DNA from: Phycicoccus sp. HDW14
Lineage (GTDB): Bacteria > Actinomycetota > Actinomycetes > Actinomycetales > Dermatophilaceae
Assembly: GCF_011383005.1 (NCBI RefSeq)
Contig: NZ_CP049935.1
Span: 3,844,001-3,908,000, forward strand
Direction of reading: 5' to 3'
DNA: 64,000 nucleotides
Shown here piece by piece: positions 7,695 to 17,299 of the stretch. Position 1 is the stretch's first letter. Each line of letters begins with the position of its first letter. The notes under the pieces are model-generated. The model saw nothing but the letters and a program-made list of their open reading frames with translations, had not been told where the DNA came from and did no database searches. Made by a program: the position numbers and the translations under genes.

Positions 7695-8504
7695 GTGGCC
7701 ACGGGGAGCCTGACGGCGGTGCCGCGCGGGCGGTGGACGCCGGGCCCGGACGGCCGGTGGGACCCGAGGCGCAGCGACCGGGTCTTCGGGACGGTGATGG
7801 TCGCGCTCTGGGTGGCCTGGCTCGTGCTGACCCTCGTCACCCAGACCCGCCTCGTCACGCCCGACCGGCTCGAGGCCGACCTCGCTGCGGGACGCGTCGT
7901 CACGTGGCAAGTAGTCCAGCTCGACACCTCCGACGAGGGCTCGTCCTGGAGCCGCGGCGTCGACTTCGCCGTCACCGTCCCGAGCATCGACGCCTCCGTC
8001 GACGATGCCTTCTCGGCGCCCGGCAGCCCGGCCATCGCCTACTGGACCGACGGGTGGTTCGCCCCGGTGCGGGTGCTCGACCCGAGCGGCCTCGCCCTCG
8101 GCCCGCACGAGGTCGCCCAGTGGATGCGCACGGCCGGCGTCCCCACCGCCGACCGCCTGGAGGACCCGACGATCGTGTTCGACCGGCGCCAGAACTGGGT
8201 GGTCTCGGCGGCCGCCCCCCTGCTGCTGATGTTCCTCGGCTCGGTGCTCATCGGCCCGGCCCCGACCCGCGGCACCCGCTGGTTCTGGTTCTGGCAGGCA
8301 TGGGTGACCTTCGGCCTCGGGGTGCTGGCCTACGCCGTCTGGGAGCAGCTGCGCCCCGCGCCACGCCCCGGCACGCTCGGCGCCCCGGCGCGGATGGGCG
8401 GGTGGCGCGGCCTCTTCGTCGCCATCCTCGTGTCGGCCATCGTCGGCGCACTCGTCAGCGCGCTCGCGGGCTCGACCCACTGGCTCTGGCTCGTCCGCCC
8501 CTGA
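7695..8504 (+). CDS. Membrane protein of unknown function
   Basis: Predicted integral membrane protein of about 269 residues; no family recognised. One helix near the N-terminus (VMVALWVAWLVLTLVT) is followed by a polar loop of about 110 residues, then three helices, including APLLLMFLGSVLIG, WVTFGLGVLAYAVW and LFVAILVSAIVGALVSALAG. The N-terminal WTPGPDGRWDPRR resembles short proline/tryptophan stretches of other actinobacterial membrane proteins. The start is uncertain: GTG 7695 is used, and GTG 7719 with a ggag about 11 bases upstream is as good. It converges with the DUF3817 gene. Confidence 0.6.
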   Translation: MATGSLTAVPRGRWTPGPDGRWDPRRSDRVFGTVMVALWVAWLVLTLVTQTRLVTPDRLEADLAAGRVVTWQVVQLDTSDEGSSWSRGVDFAVTVPSIDASVDDAFSAPGSPAIAYWTDGWFAPVRVLDPSGLALGPHEVAQWMRTAGVPTADRLEDPTIVFDRRQNWVVSAAAPLLLMFLGSVLIGPAPTRGTRWFWFWQAWVTFGLGVLAYAVWEQLRPAPRPGTLGAPARMGGWRGLFVAILVSAIVGALVSALAGSTHWLWLVRP

Positions 8505-8528
8505 GGCCGGCCGCCGGGGCGAGGGCCG

Positions 8529-8996
8529 TCAGGCGCCGGAACCCGGCGGGGACGGCGGCCCGATGACGAGCAGCGCGGCCGTCACGAGCAGCACGAGCGC
8601 CCCACCGACCACCGCCGCGAGCACCGGCCGGGCCAGGGCGCGCGCGAGCACGTGCTCGCCGACGTGCCGGGGGGCCTCGCCGCCCGGCGCCAGGCGCCAG
8701 GTGTGGCCCAGGGCGTCGGCGCGCTCGACCCGGCGCTCGGCCCAGACCGTCGCGAACGGCGGCAGGGCGGCTGCGAGCGCCACCAGGCCGAGGCGCCACG
8801 ACCACCGCTGGTCGACCCAGACGAGGACCGTGACGAGCACGTAGGCGAGGAAGACCACGCCGTGCACCAGCCCGAACACCGAGACGCCGAGCGCCGTCGT
8901 GCGCGTGACGTACTTGAGCACCATCCCCAGCAGGAGCAGCGCCCACGTCACCGCCTCGGCGCGGGCGAGGGCGGGGAACAGCGTGCGGGGGGTCAT
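8529..8996 (-). CDS. DUF3817 family integral membrane protein
   Basis: 155-residue membrane protein. The N-terminus (LARAEAVTWALLLLGMVLKY) and the VHGVVFLAYVLVTVLVWVD segment match the DUF3817 (YdzA-like) family, whose function is unknown. Four or five hydrophobic helices are visible; the last, VVGGALVLLVTAALLVIG, is near the C-terminus and may be an addition to the usual roughly 100-residue domain. It stands alone between a convergent upstream gene and the beta-propeller gene. Confidence 0.75.
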   Translation of the reverse strand: MTPRTLFPALARAEAVTWALLLLGMVLKYVTRTTALGVSVFGLVHGVVFLAYVLVTVLVWVDQRWSWRLGLVALAAALPPFATVWAERRVERADALGHTWRLAPGGEAPRHVGEHVLARALARPVLAAVVGGALVLLVTAALLVIGPPSPPGSGA

Positions 8997-9101
8997 CGGG
9001 GCCTTCCGGGTCCGGGTCGGGCATCCATCATCCGCGACGGACGGGGGACCCGGGCACCCGGGGGTGGAGGGCGCGGACCCCGTCCGCGCCCTCCCGGCCG
9101 G

Positions 9102-10228
9102 TCAGCGACGGACCGTGCCCTCCCAGTGGGTGCGTCCACCGCTGATCCGGACGATAGTCCCCGGGGCCGGTGGGTCCTCGTTGCCGAGGGTGGCGGCCCA
9201 GAGGTCGCCGTGCCGGTCGGACTCGACCGCGACGACGCCCGGCAGGCTGACGTACGGCGTCACCCGACCGTGTCGGACCACCGACACCTGCCCGGCGAAC
9301 AGCTCGGCGACGTAGACCTCGCCGTGCGAGCCGAGCGCGAGGTTGGTCGCCCCGAGGAAGCCGCCGGCGAGCTTGTGCGACGTCCCGGTCCACGGGTTGA
9401 CCTTGTAGACCGCGCCTCGCGGGCCGAGCACGGGCGACTCGGGGCCACCCGGCAGCGTCGTCACGTAGAGCCAGCCGTCCGTGCCGACCTCGACGTCGGT
9501 GGGCACCGGCTCGAAGGCGTAGGTGACCCCGGCGACGCACGAGGGCAGCCCGAGGGCCGCGACCATCTCGGCGGTCAGCGTGACCGGCTGCGGCGGGAGC
9601 ACGGCCAGGGTGCTGACGGAGCCGTCGTTCCCGATGCGCCACAGCGTGTTCGACCCGGCGTCGGCGACGACCCAGGACCCGCGGTAGGCCGTGACCGAGT
9701 AGGCGTGCGAGTCGACGGCGCCCTGGTAGTCGACGGGGAAGCCCGCGGCCGCGAACGCGTCGACGACGCACTGGCTCGGGTTCGTGACGCCGTAGTGGTT
9801 GACCGCGTCGGGGTTGTGCGCGACCTCATACGCGTGGGTGTCGGCGTAGACCGTCCGCTTCCGCGGGCCGCTGATGGTCAGGCCGCTCTCGGAGTTCTCG
9901 AACGTCGCCTCGTCGGTCACCGTGGTCGTCCACGCGAGGCGCCGGCCGTCGTGGGAGCGGGCCACACCCGAGGCGCCGGGCTGCTCGTCGGCGATGGTGG
10001 CGACCGTGCCGTCGCGCTTCAGCTTCCCGACGATGCCGAGGCCGCCGTCGGCGAGGTAGACCGAGCCGTGCGACAGCTCGAGGTTGAAGGGGCGGCGAGC
10101 GAGTCGGCGAGGACGACGGGCGTCGGGGTCGGGTGCCCGCGGTGCGCCGAGGCGCTGACCGGGGGCAGGAGGAGCAGCAGTGCGCTCGCCGCGCCGAGGG
10201 CGGCGAGCATCCGGGGTGGTCTGGACAT
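9102..10228 (-). CDS. Secreted ScyD/ScyE-like beta-propeller protein, split by one-base frameshift
   Basis: Likely exported protein of about 375 residues with repeated propeller blades (GSVYLADGGLGIVGKL, DGWLYVTTLPGG, GEVYVAELFAGQVSVV). ATG 10228, preceded on the minus strand by agggagacc, opens a signal peptide MSRPPRMLAALGAASALLLL ending near SASA. The signal-peptide frame runs to DSLAAP; the propeller continues in the next frame at FNLELSHG. Adding one base to the G run 10089-10092 restores a single gene. The blade pattern resembles the ScyD/ScyE family, but the actual role is unknown. Confidence 0.7.
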
Positions 10229-10313
10229 GAGGTCTCCCTGCGGTGCACGACCGGGGCCGCGCGTCGGTTCTCCGGGGCGGCGTCGCGGCCGATGGGCACC
10301 GCGGCGCCTGGAT

Positions 10314-10327
10314 GTGACCGGGGTCAC
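10314..10327. promoter_or_regulatory. Palindrome upstream of the beta-propeller gene
   Basis: GTGACCGGGGTCAC, six-base perfect arms around two bases, lies 86 bases before the propeller ATG. The size and spacing suit a dimeric repressor or activator. No regulator is encoded next to it, so this is a weak candidate. Confidence 0.35.
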
Positions 10328-10396
10328 GTGAAGCGCCGGGGGTCAGCCTGTCGGGTGGCATCACTGCACGTCAAGGGCCCGATCGGGCCATCACGA

Positions 10397-10439
10397 CGAC
10401 GGGGCCCGGACCGAGCGCGTCTCGGTCCGGGCCCCGTCG
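10397..10439 (-). terminator. Terminator hairpin of the MFS transporter gene
   Basis: A perfect 19-base stem (10397-10415 with 10421-10439) and five-base loop begin 17 bases downstream of the MFS stop on the minus strand. It lacks a T-run, as the other strong hairpins in this window do. Position makes termination the obvious role. Confidence 0.7.
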
Positions 10440-10455
10440 CGGGGTGCCTACGCCG

Positions 10456-11820
10456 TCACTCGTGGGCGCTCGGCAGCACCCGGTCGTGGCGCAGCGACGT
10501 GGCCCGGGTCTCCTTGGCGAGCAGCACCGAGACGACGGTGACGGCCGCGGCGACCGCGAGGTAGATCGCGACGGCCGTCGTGTTCTTCGTCGCGACGTCG
10601 CCGAGCAGCTTGACGGCGATGATCGGGGCCAGCGCACCGGCGAAGATCGACGCCAGCTGGTAGCCGACCGAGGCGCCCGTGTAGCGCACGGAGGTACCGA
10701 ACAGCTCGGAGAAGAAGGCGGCCTGCGGCGAGTACATCAGCGCGTGGAAGAAGAGGCCGACGAGCGTCGCGAGCATGATCTTCGGCCCGCTCAGGCTGTC
10801 GACGAGCGGGAAGTACAGGAAGCCCCACACCCCGACGCCGACGGCGCCGACGAGGTAGAGCGGACGCCGGCCGACCCGGTCGGAGAGGGCGCCGACGAGC
10901 GGGATGAGCACCGACTGCATGGCCGCGCCGGCGAGCAGGGCGCCGAGGACCACGCCCTTCTTCGCGTCGAGGTAGGTCGTGACGTAGGTGATGACGACGA
11001 TGGTGAAGATGTAGTACGAGATGTTCTCCGCCATCCGCATCCCCATCGCGAGGAGGACCTCCTTGGGGTAGCGCTTCACCACCTCGAGGATCGGCAGGTG
11101 GCTCTTGTCGGTGGCCTCGAGCTCGGCCTTGGTCTCGGCGAAGACGGGGGAGTCCTCGAGGCTGAAGCGCACCCAGAGGCCGATGAGGACCATGACGGCC
11201 GAGAGGAGGAACGGGATGCGCCAGCCCCAGGCGTTGAACGCCTCGTCGGACTGGAAGAGCGCGAGCAGCCAGAGCACGCCGGTGGCCAGGAGGTTGCCGA
11301 AGGGGACGCCGGCCTGCGGCCAGCTCGACCAGAAGCCGCGGTGCTCGTCCTTGCCGTGCTCGGCGACCATGAGCACCGCCCCGCCCCACTCGCCACCGAC
11401 CGCGAAGCCCTGGAGGAGGCGCAGCACGAGCAGGAGGATCGGGGCGGCGACCCCGATGGTGGCGTAGGTCGGCAACAGGCCGATGGCCACCGTCGCGCCG
11501 CCCATCATGAGCAGCGAGACGAAGAGCATCTTCTTGCGCCCGACCTTGTCGCCGTAGTGGCCGAACACGACGCCACCGAGGGGGCGTGCGACGAAGCCCA
11601 GCGCGTAGGTGCCGAAGGCGAGGAGGGTGGCGGTCAGCGGGTCGGAGTCGGGGAAGAAGAGGGTCCCGAAGACGAGGGCGGCCGCGGAGCCGTAGAGGAA
11701 GAAGTCGTACCACTCGACGGCGGTGCCGACGACGCTGGCGAAGACGATCTTGACGATGTTGGTCCGGGACGGCGCGGTGGGCGCGGTGCCGGGGCTCTGG
11801 CTGACGACGGTGTCGGACAT
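10456..11820 (-). CDS. MFS transporter, metabolite:proton symporter (MHS) family
   Basis: Inner-membrane major facilitator, 454 residues, probably 12 helices. The start of helix 1 reads VGTAVEWYDFFLYG, typical of the MHS family that includes ProP, KgtP and ShiA. The cytoplasmic motif GHYGDKVGRKKMLF and its second-half counterpart GALSDRVGRRPLYL are both present. Substrate cannot be read from sequence; family members carry osmolytes, shikimate or dicarboxylates. ATG 11820 is used because upstream in-frame sequence lacks homology and overlaps a structured leader. A strong hairpin follows the gene. Confidence 0.9.
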   Translation of the reverse strand: MSDTVVSQSPGTAPTAPSRTNIVKIVFASVVGTAVEWYDFFLYGSAAALVFGTLFFPDSDPLTATLLAFGTYALGFVARPLGGVVFGHYGDKVGRKKMLFVSLLMMGGATVAIGLLPTYATIGVAAPILLLVLRLLQGFAVGGEWGGAVLMVAEHGKDEHRGFWSSWPQAGVPFGNLLATGVLWLLALFQSDEAFNAWGWRIPFLLSAVMVLIGLWVRFSLEDSPVFAETKAELEATDKSHLPILEVVKRYPKEVLLAMGMRMAENISYYIFTIVVITYVTTYLDAKKGVVLGALLAGAAMQSVLIPLVGALSDRVGRRPLYLVGAVGVGVWGFLYFPLVDSLSGPKIMLATLVGLFFHALMYSPQAAFFSELFGTSVRYTGASVGYQLASIFAGALAPIIAVKLLGDVATKNTTAVAIYLAVAAAVTVVSVLLAKETRATSLRHDRVLPSAHE

Positions 11821-11865
11821 GGGACGCGACGCTAGGGCCGGCGGACGACGCGGGGGGTGTCCGGT

Positions 11866-11896
11866 GCACCCACAGATGCGAGGGTCCTGTGGGTGC
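11866..11896. promoter_or_regulatory. Inverted repeat in the MFS gene leader
   Basis: GCACCCACAG (11866-11875) and CTGTGGGTGC (11887-11896) are perfect complements 11 bases apart, 46-76 bases upstream of the MFS start. It could be an operator or an mRNA hairpin. No adjacent regulator supports either. Confidence 0.35.
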
Positions 11897-11973
11897 TGCG
11901 CCCACCCGGCGTGCTGACGGGCGGCGTCGGGGATTTCCGCGGATCCCGGACCAGCCCGTACGATCGTCGACGG

Positions 11974-12057
11974 CACCCCGCGTGGTGGTACCCCACTGAA
12001 CTCCCCCAGGGCAGGAATGCAGCAAGGGCAGGTGGGCTCTTCCAGGTACGCGGGGTG
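11974..12057 (+). ncRNA. ffs: Bacterial signal recognition particle RNA (4.5S type)
   Basis: RNA core of the SRP, which binds Ffh and targets nascent membrane proteins. The conserved apical domain is clear: CAGGGCAGGAATGCAGCAAG followed by GGCAG. The ends pair as CACCCCGCGT (11974-11983) with ACGCGGGGTG (12048-12057), and the strands between form the usual long hairpin. TACGAT at 11959-11964 is a possible -10 element. SRP RNA a few kilobases upstream of dnaX is common in actinobacteria. Confidence 0.9.
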
Positions 12058-12111
12058 TCCTCGCGTCCGGGCGCGGTCCGGTCGCCCGGCCCGGGGGTGG
12101 AGGGCTCCCGG

Positions 12112-12957
12112 TCAGCGGGCGGGGGTGACCGCCGGCTCGTCGTGGGCGTGCGCGTGCTCGTCGGTGCCGCAGACGCCGCCGCCGCAGCCACCGGCGCCGC
12201 ACCCGCAGCCGCCGGACTGCTGCTCCTGGTCCACCGGCTCCTCGGCGCCGCCGGACCCGCAGGCACCGCCGCAGCAGCCGCCACCGCACCCGCCGCCGGC
12301 CGCCGCGACCTCGGGCTCGGTGCCCTGGAGGTCCCAGACCTGCCGGATGGCCTGGAGCAGCGCCTCGACGGGCTGGGCCCCGGTGACGCCGTACTTCTGG
12401 TCGAGGACGAACATCGGCACCGAGGTGATGCCGATCTGGTTCGCGAGCGCCTCGTCGGTGCGCACGTCGATGCCGAAGTCGTCGCCGGCGAGCAGGTCGC
12501 GGACGGCCTGCTCGTCGAGGCCGCCCTCGACACCGAGCCGCACGAGGGTCTCGGGGTCGCCGATCGCGGCACCCTCGGAGTACCAGCCGCGCATGAGGCG
12601 GGCCGTCACCGGCGCCTCGAGGTCGAGCGAGCGGGCGAGGTGCACGAGCCGGTGGGCGTCGTAGGAGTTGCCGCCGACCAGCCGCTCCCACTGGAAGTCG
12701 AGCCCGACGGAGGCGGCGTCGCGCGCCATCTGCTCGTGCTGGGCGACCATCTGCTCGCGCGGGACGCCGTACTTCTGCGCGATGCGGTCGATCTGCGGGG
12801 TGTCGTCGACGGCGGCGGCGTTGCGGTCGAGCTGGAAGCTGTGCCACACCACCCCGACCTCGTCGGCGTGCTCGAACTGCTCGAGGGCGAGCTCGAGGTG
12901 GCGCCGTCCCAGGTGGCAGAACGGGCAGAGGATGTCGGACCAGACGTCGATGCGCAC
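12112..12957 (-). CDS. DsbA/FrnE family thioredoxin-fold oxidoreductase with Cys-rich tail
   Basis: Cytoplasmic thioredoxin-fold protein of the FrnE/2-hydroxychromene-2-carboxylate isomerase-like group, 281 residues. It opens RIDVWSDILCPFCHLGRRHL with the CxxC near residues 10-13; the cis-Pro region is GITSVPMFVLDQKYGV. After the normal domain end (VWDLQG, near residue 215) comes an unusual tail of about 65 residues with eight cysteines in Gly-rich clusters (GGGCGGGCCGGACGSGG, GGCGCGAGGCGGGVCG) and a final HAHAHDE. The tail looks metal-binding. Start is GTG 12957, directly at the beginning of the domain. Confidence 0.85.
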   Translation of the reverse strand: MRIDVWSDILCPFCHLGRRHLELALEQFEHADEVGVVWHSFQLDRNAAAVDDTPQIDRIAQKYGVPREQMVAQHEQMARDAASVGLDFQWERLVGGNSYDAHRLVHLARSLDLEAPVTARLMRGWYSEGAAIGDPETLVRLGVEGGLDEQAVRDLLAGDDFGIDVRTDEALANQIGITSVPMFVLDQKYGVTGAQPVEALLQAIRQVWDLQGTEPEVAAAGGGCGGGCCGGACGSGGAEEPVDQEQQSGGCGCGAGGCGGGVCGTDEHAHAHDEPAVTPAR

Positions 12958-13022
12958 CCCCGAAGCGTACGTCGCCCCGGGAGACCCGGGTGGCCCCGGG
13001 TGCGGGTCGGCGCTCGGGCGCC

Positions 13023-14465
13023 TCAGCCCCGGTGCGCCGCCGCGGCCCGCGTGAGCGCGCCGTCGGCCACCGGGACGAGCACGGCGAGCACGAGCACGAC
13101 GAGCGCGACGGACCCGAGGCCGGCCTCCCCGGCGCCGAGCCGGGCCAGGCGCACGAGCACCACCGCACCCGCCGCCGCGGACAAGACCCGCGGCCAGGCC
13201 CACCACGCGAGGAGCAGCCCCGGGCTGCCGCCGGAGACGGCCCCGAGGGGCGGCTGCCCGCGGAACGAGGCGAGCCACAGGCCGGCGACGAGCACGGCGC
13301 CCACACCCACGACGGCGATGACCGCGCCGACCGCCGCGACCGGCCCGGCGAGGACCCCGGCGGTGACGGCCGTCACCGGGGCGCCGGCGAGCAGGAGCAG
13401 CAGCACGGGCATCCCGGAGTGCGCGACGGCCTGCCCGCGGACCGACCCACCGAGCAACGGCGGCGCCCCGAGGGAGTCGCCGTGCAGGCGCAGCCCCTCC
13501 GCGACGAGGCCGGCCCCGAGCTGGAGGCCGACGACGGCGAGGACCGCCACGGCGACGGGCGGGTGCCCCGCGACGACCCATCCGGTGGCCAGCGCCCCCG
13601 GCACGGCGAGCACGAGGCCGCCGAACGGCAGGAGGGGCTGGCGCCGCAGACCGAGCAGGTCGCGCCCCAGCACGGTGCCCCAGCGCCCCCGGGGCCGCAG
13701 CCGCCACCGTCGCCCGCGCCGCACCGGCGAGGCGACCTCGAGGCGCAGCGACCGGGTGTCGGCCGTGAGGGCCGCCCCGCCGATCCGGGTCGCGCGCAGG
13801 CCGTGGGCCCGCAGCCCGTCGATGCCGAGGCCGCGCAGGGCGGTCCGCGAGCGCACGGCCGTCCCGAGGGAGGCCACCACGCTGCGCCGTCCGGGGCCTG
13901 CCGGGTCGGCCTGGACCTGGCCCGAGAGCCAGGAGAGCGCGAGGGCGCCGCCGACGACCAGCCCGCCGACCAGCCCCACGGGCAGGGCCACCGGCCCCGT
14001 CGCGCCCCCGCCGACGAGCGCCCCGCCGCCGACGCCACCGACCAGCCCGCCGGCCACGAGGAGGGTCAGCCACGGGACGAGCCAGGACTCGCGCAGGGTG
14101 AGCCACCGGTCGACGGAGGACCCGACGACGAGGTCGACCCACGCGGGGTCGGGAGTGACCGGGCCGCGCCGGCGCCCGGCGAGGTGGGCGAGGACCAGCA
14201 CCACGACGACGAGGACCACGCCGCCGGCGGCGACGGGCGGGACGGCGCCGGCCTCCCGCCACGCCGGGCCGTACTGCTCGACGACCGCACGGGTCACGGT
14301 GAACCCGTAGAGGCCGGACAGCAGTGCGACGACGTAGAGGACGTAGAGCAGCTGGCGCCAGGCCGTCGAGCCCGCCGGGCCGTGCAGCACGTGCGAGGCG
14401 TCCTCGAAGCGCTCGCGGTCGGACACGGGCTCGTCGCCCGGGTGGCCCACGGCCGGCTCGCTCAC
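13023..14465 (-). CDS. ABC transporter membrane subunit (DUF6297-like)
   Basis: Polytopic membrane protein of 480 residues with paired hydrophobic segments, for example LLYVLYVVALLSGLYGF, VVLVVVVLVLAHLAG, GLVGGLVVGGALALSWLSG and VAAVGAVIAVVGVGAVLVAG. No EAA motif is visible, so it belongs to the exporter (ABC-2-like) rather than importer type; the layout resembles DUF6297 proteins paired with one ATPase. GTG 14465 overlaps the stop of the ATPase gene by four bases. Substrate unknown. Confidence 0.7.
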   Translation of the reverse strand: MSEPAVGHPGDEPVSDRERFEDASHVLHGPAGSTAWRQLLYVLYVVALLSGLYGFTVTRAVVEQYGPAWREAGAVPPVAAGGVVLVVVVLVLAHLAGRRRGPVTPDPAWVDLVVGSSVDRWLTLRESWLVPWLTLLVAGGLVGGVGGGALVGGGATGPVALPVGLVGGLVVGGALALSWLSGQVQADPAGPGRRSVVASLGTAVRSRTALRGLGIDGLRAHGLRATRIGGAALTADTRSLRLEVASPVRRGRRWRLRPRGRWGTVLGRDLLGLRRQPLLPFGGLVLAVPGALATGWVVAGHPPVAVAVLAVVGLQLGAGLVAEGLRLHGDSLGAPPLLGGSVRGQAVAHSGMPVLLLLLAGAPVTAVTAGVLAGPVAAVGAVIAVVGVGAVLVAGLWLASFRGQPPLGAVSGGSPGLLLAWWAWPRVLSAAAGAVVLVRLARLGAGEAGLGSVALVVLVLAVLVPVADGALTRAAAAHRG

Positions 14466-15103
14466 GTCGCGTCCGGCAGGTCGACGACCGTGTCGGCGGC
14501 GGCCGCGGTGACCTCGGGGTCGTGGCAGGCCATGACGACGGTGGTGCCCGCGGCGCAGCGCTCGCGGACGAGGCGGGCCAGCAGGGCGCGCCGCGAGTCG
14601 TCGAGGCGCTGCTCGGGCTCGTCGAGGACGAGCAGGCGCGCGGGCCGGAACCACGTGAGCGCCAGGTGGAACAGGTGGGCCTGCCCCGAGGACAGCTCGT
14701 GCGGGAAGCGCTCGTCGAGGTGCGCGACACCCCACCGGTCGAGGGCCTCGTGGACCCGCTCCTCGCAGCTGCCGGCGTCGCGTCCCCACGTGGCGTCGAC
14801 GAGGGTGAGGTGGTCGCGCAGCGTGAGGTCGCGGTAGGTGGCCGGTGGTCCGACGAGGGCCGCGACGGCGTCGCGGGTCGAGGGGTCGCGCTCGTCGGCG
14901 ATCTCGCCGTCGAGGGTCACCGACCCGGAGCTGGGGGCGGCCAGCCCGGCCACGAGGCGCAGCAGGGTCGTCTTCCCCGCGCCGTTGGGCCCGCGCAGGA
15001 CCACGCAGGTCCCGGGTGCGGCGACGAACGAGGTGGGCGGGAGGAGGACGGCGCCGTCGACGTCCTTGGCGGCCTCGAGGGCCTCGACGCGGGTGCCGGT
15101 CAC
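14462..15103 (-). CDS. ABC transporter ATP-binding protein
   Basis: Nucleotide-binding subunit of about 213 residues. Walker A is RGPNGAGKTTLLRL, the signature is LSSGQ, Walker B is RLLVLDEPEQRLDD, and the switch His is in VVMACHDPEVT. The frame is open to 15196, but GTG 15103 is preferred: gagagg lies nine bases upstream, and longer starts would run into the divergent dnaX promoter and start (15189). Coupled by GTGA overlap to the membrane subunit. An energised exporter of unknown substrate is likely. Confidence 0.85.
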   Translation of the reverse strand: MTGTRVEALEAAKDVDGAVLLPPTSFVAAPGTCVVLRGPNGAGKTTLLRLVAGLAAPSSGSVTLDGEIADERDPSTRDAVAALVGPPATYRDLTLRDHLTLVDATWGRDAGSCEERVHEALDRWGVAHLDERFPHELSSGQAHLFHLALTWFRPARLLVLDEPEQRLDDSRRALLARLVRERCAAGTTVVMACHDPEVTAAAADTVVDLPDAT

Positions 15104-15188
15104 GCCTGCCACCCTCTCATCCGCCGGTCCTCCCCAGGCCTCGGGACGCGCGCGCCGGGTGTCCGCGACGACGGCTAGGGTCGGGGAG

Positions 15189-17299
15189 GTGAGCACCGCC
15201 CTCTACCGCCGCTACCGGCCCGAGACGTTCGTCGACGTCATCGGGCAGGAGCACGTCACCGAGCCCCTCATGCAGGCGCTGCGCACGGGACGGGTCGGGC
15301 ACGCCTACCTCTTCTCCGGGCCGCGCGGCTGCGGCAAGACCACGAGCGCGCGCATCCTCGCGCGCTGCCTCAACTGCGAGAACGGACCCACCCCCGAGCC
15401 GTGCGGTACCTGCGACTCGTGTGTGGCGCTGGCCCGTGGGGGCCCCGGCACCGTCGACGTCATCGAGATCGACGCCGCCAGCCACGGTGGTGTCGACGAC
15501 GCCCGCGACCTGCGCGAGCGCGCGTCGTACGGCCCGGCCCAGAGCCGCTACAAGATCTACATCATCGACGAGGCGCACATGGTGACGCCGCAGGGCTTCA
15601 ACGCGCTGCTCAAGATCGTCGAGGAGCCGCCCGAGCACGTGAAGTTCGTCTTCGCGACCACCGAGCCCGAGAAGGTCATCGGCACGATCCGCTCGCGCAC
15701 GCACCACTACCCCTTCCGGCTCGTGCCGCCGGCGCGCCTCCAGTCCTACATGGAGGAGCTCTGCGCCAAGGAGGGCGTGCCCGTCGCCCCCGGCGTCCTG
15801 TCCTTCGTCGTGCGCGCCGGCGGCGGCTCGGTGCGCGACTCCCTCTCGGTCCTCGACCAGCTGATGGCCGGCTCCGGCGACTCCGGGCTCACCTACGAGT
15901 CGGCCGCCGCGCTGCTCGGTTTCACCGACGGCGAGCTGCTCGACGCCACCGTCGACGCCTTCGCCGTCGGCGACGCCGCCGCGGTCTTCCGGGCCATCGA
16001 CCGGGTCGTCGAGACCGGCCTCGACCCCCGCCGCTTCGTCGAGGACCTCCTCGAGCGGCTGCGCGACCTCATCGTCGTCGCCGCCGTCCAGGAGGGTGCC
16101 GCCCAGGTGCTGCGGCACCTGCCCGAGGACCAGCTCGAGCGGATGCGGCGGCAGTCCGCGGCGTTCGGCGCCGGTGCCCTGTCGCGGGCCGCCGACGTCG
16201 TCAACGCCGGCCTCACCGAGATGACCGGCGCCACCGCGCCGCGCCTGCAGCTCGAGCTCATCGCGGCCCGCATCCTCCTGCCCGGTGCGGCGGGGGAGGC
16301 CGGGTACGCCGCGCGCCTCGACCGGCTCGAGCGCCGGCTCGACGTCGGGGGCGTGCCCACGTCCGCGGCCGCGCCGACCGGCCCGGCGCCGCTCCCGCCC
16401 GCGCCGGTGCAGCCGGCCGCGGTCGCTCCCGTCCAGCCGGAACCGGCTGCGCCGCAACCGGTTCCCACGTCCGCGCCGGCCGTGGCGACCCCCCATCATG
16501 CCGACGAGGCCCCGCCGGAGCCCGCCGACGAGGCGCCCCCGGAGCCGGAGGCGGGCGAACCCCGGCCGCAGCAGGCCCCGCCCGCCGCGTCCCCGCCGAC
16601 CCCCGCCCCGGCGGCGCCCGCCCCGCCGACCCCTGCCCCGGCGGCCAAGGGCCCGGGCGGCATCGACACCGACGCCCTGCGCCGGTCCTGGCCCGACGTC
16701 CTCGAGTGGCTGGGCCGCAACAAGCGCGTCACGTGGACCTTCGTCGCGCAGAACGCCCAGATCCAGGAGTACGACGGCCAGCGGGTCGTCCTCGCCATCT
16801 CCACCACCGGGCTCGCCGAGACCTTCCGCCGCGGCGCGCACGCCGAGTACGTGCGGCAGGCGCTCATCGACGTGCTCGGGGTCGACGTCCGGGTCGAGGG
16901 CGTGCCCGGCGATGTCGCGCCCCCGCCCGAGCCGGCCGGTGCGCCCGTCCCCGCGTTCGAGGCCCCCGCAGCGCAGGCCCCCGCGTCACCGTCCGCGGTC
17001 GACGGCCCAGCCGCCCACGACGTCGGGGTCGCCGCCCCCGCCGCCCCCGCGCCGAGGCGCCGAGCTGGTCCGACGCGCCCCCGCCGCCCGAGTCCGCGCC
17101 GGCCTGGGCCAGCCCGCTCGAGCAGGCCCGGGCCACGGTCGCGGCCGAGGTCGAGGAGGAGGTGCAGGCGGTCCGGCACGTCGTCGACGACACCGCCATC
17201 AGCGACGACGACGAGTCCATCGAGGACGCCACCGACGTCGGCGTGCCGGTGGTCGAGCGCATCCTCGGCGGCACGGTCATCCACGAGGACCCCCGGTGA
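15189..17299 (+). CDS. dnaX: DNA polymerase III subunits gamma and tau, split by one-base frameshift
   Basis: Clamp-loader ATPase of the replisome. The N-terminal AAA+ module shows YRRYRPETFVDVIGQEHV, Walker A SGPRGCGKTTSARILARCLN, a zinc-binding CLNC...CGTCDSC, and IYIIDEAHM. A Pro/Ala-rich linker leads to the tau-type C-terminal domain (WPDVLEWLGRNKRVTWTFV). The frame shifts by one base within the C runs 17035-17048; the following frame gives a sensible acidic end closing VVERILGGTVIHEDPR. I see no A-rich slippery site, so this is not the E. coli gamma/tau programmed event. Starts at GTG 15189. The stop overlaps plsC by four bases. Confidence 0.92.

Noticed and set aside
15189..17299. Programmed ribosomal frameshift in dnaX as in E. 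coli
   Set aside because: No A-rich slippery heptamer, and the break lies in a late Pro/Ala linker at C runs like the other twelve breaks. A one-base assembly indel is simpler.
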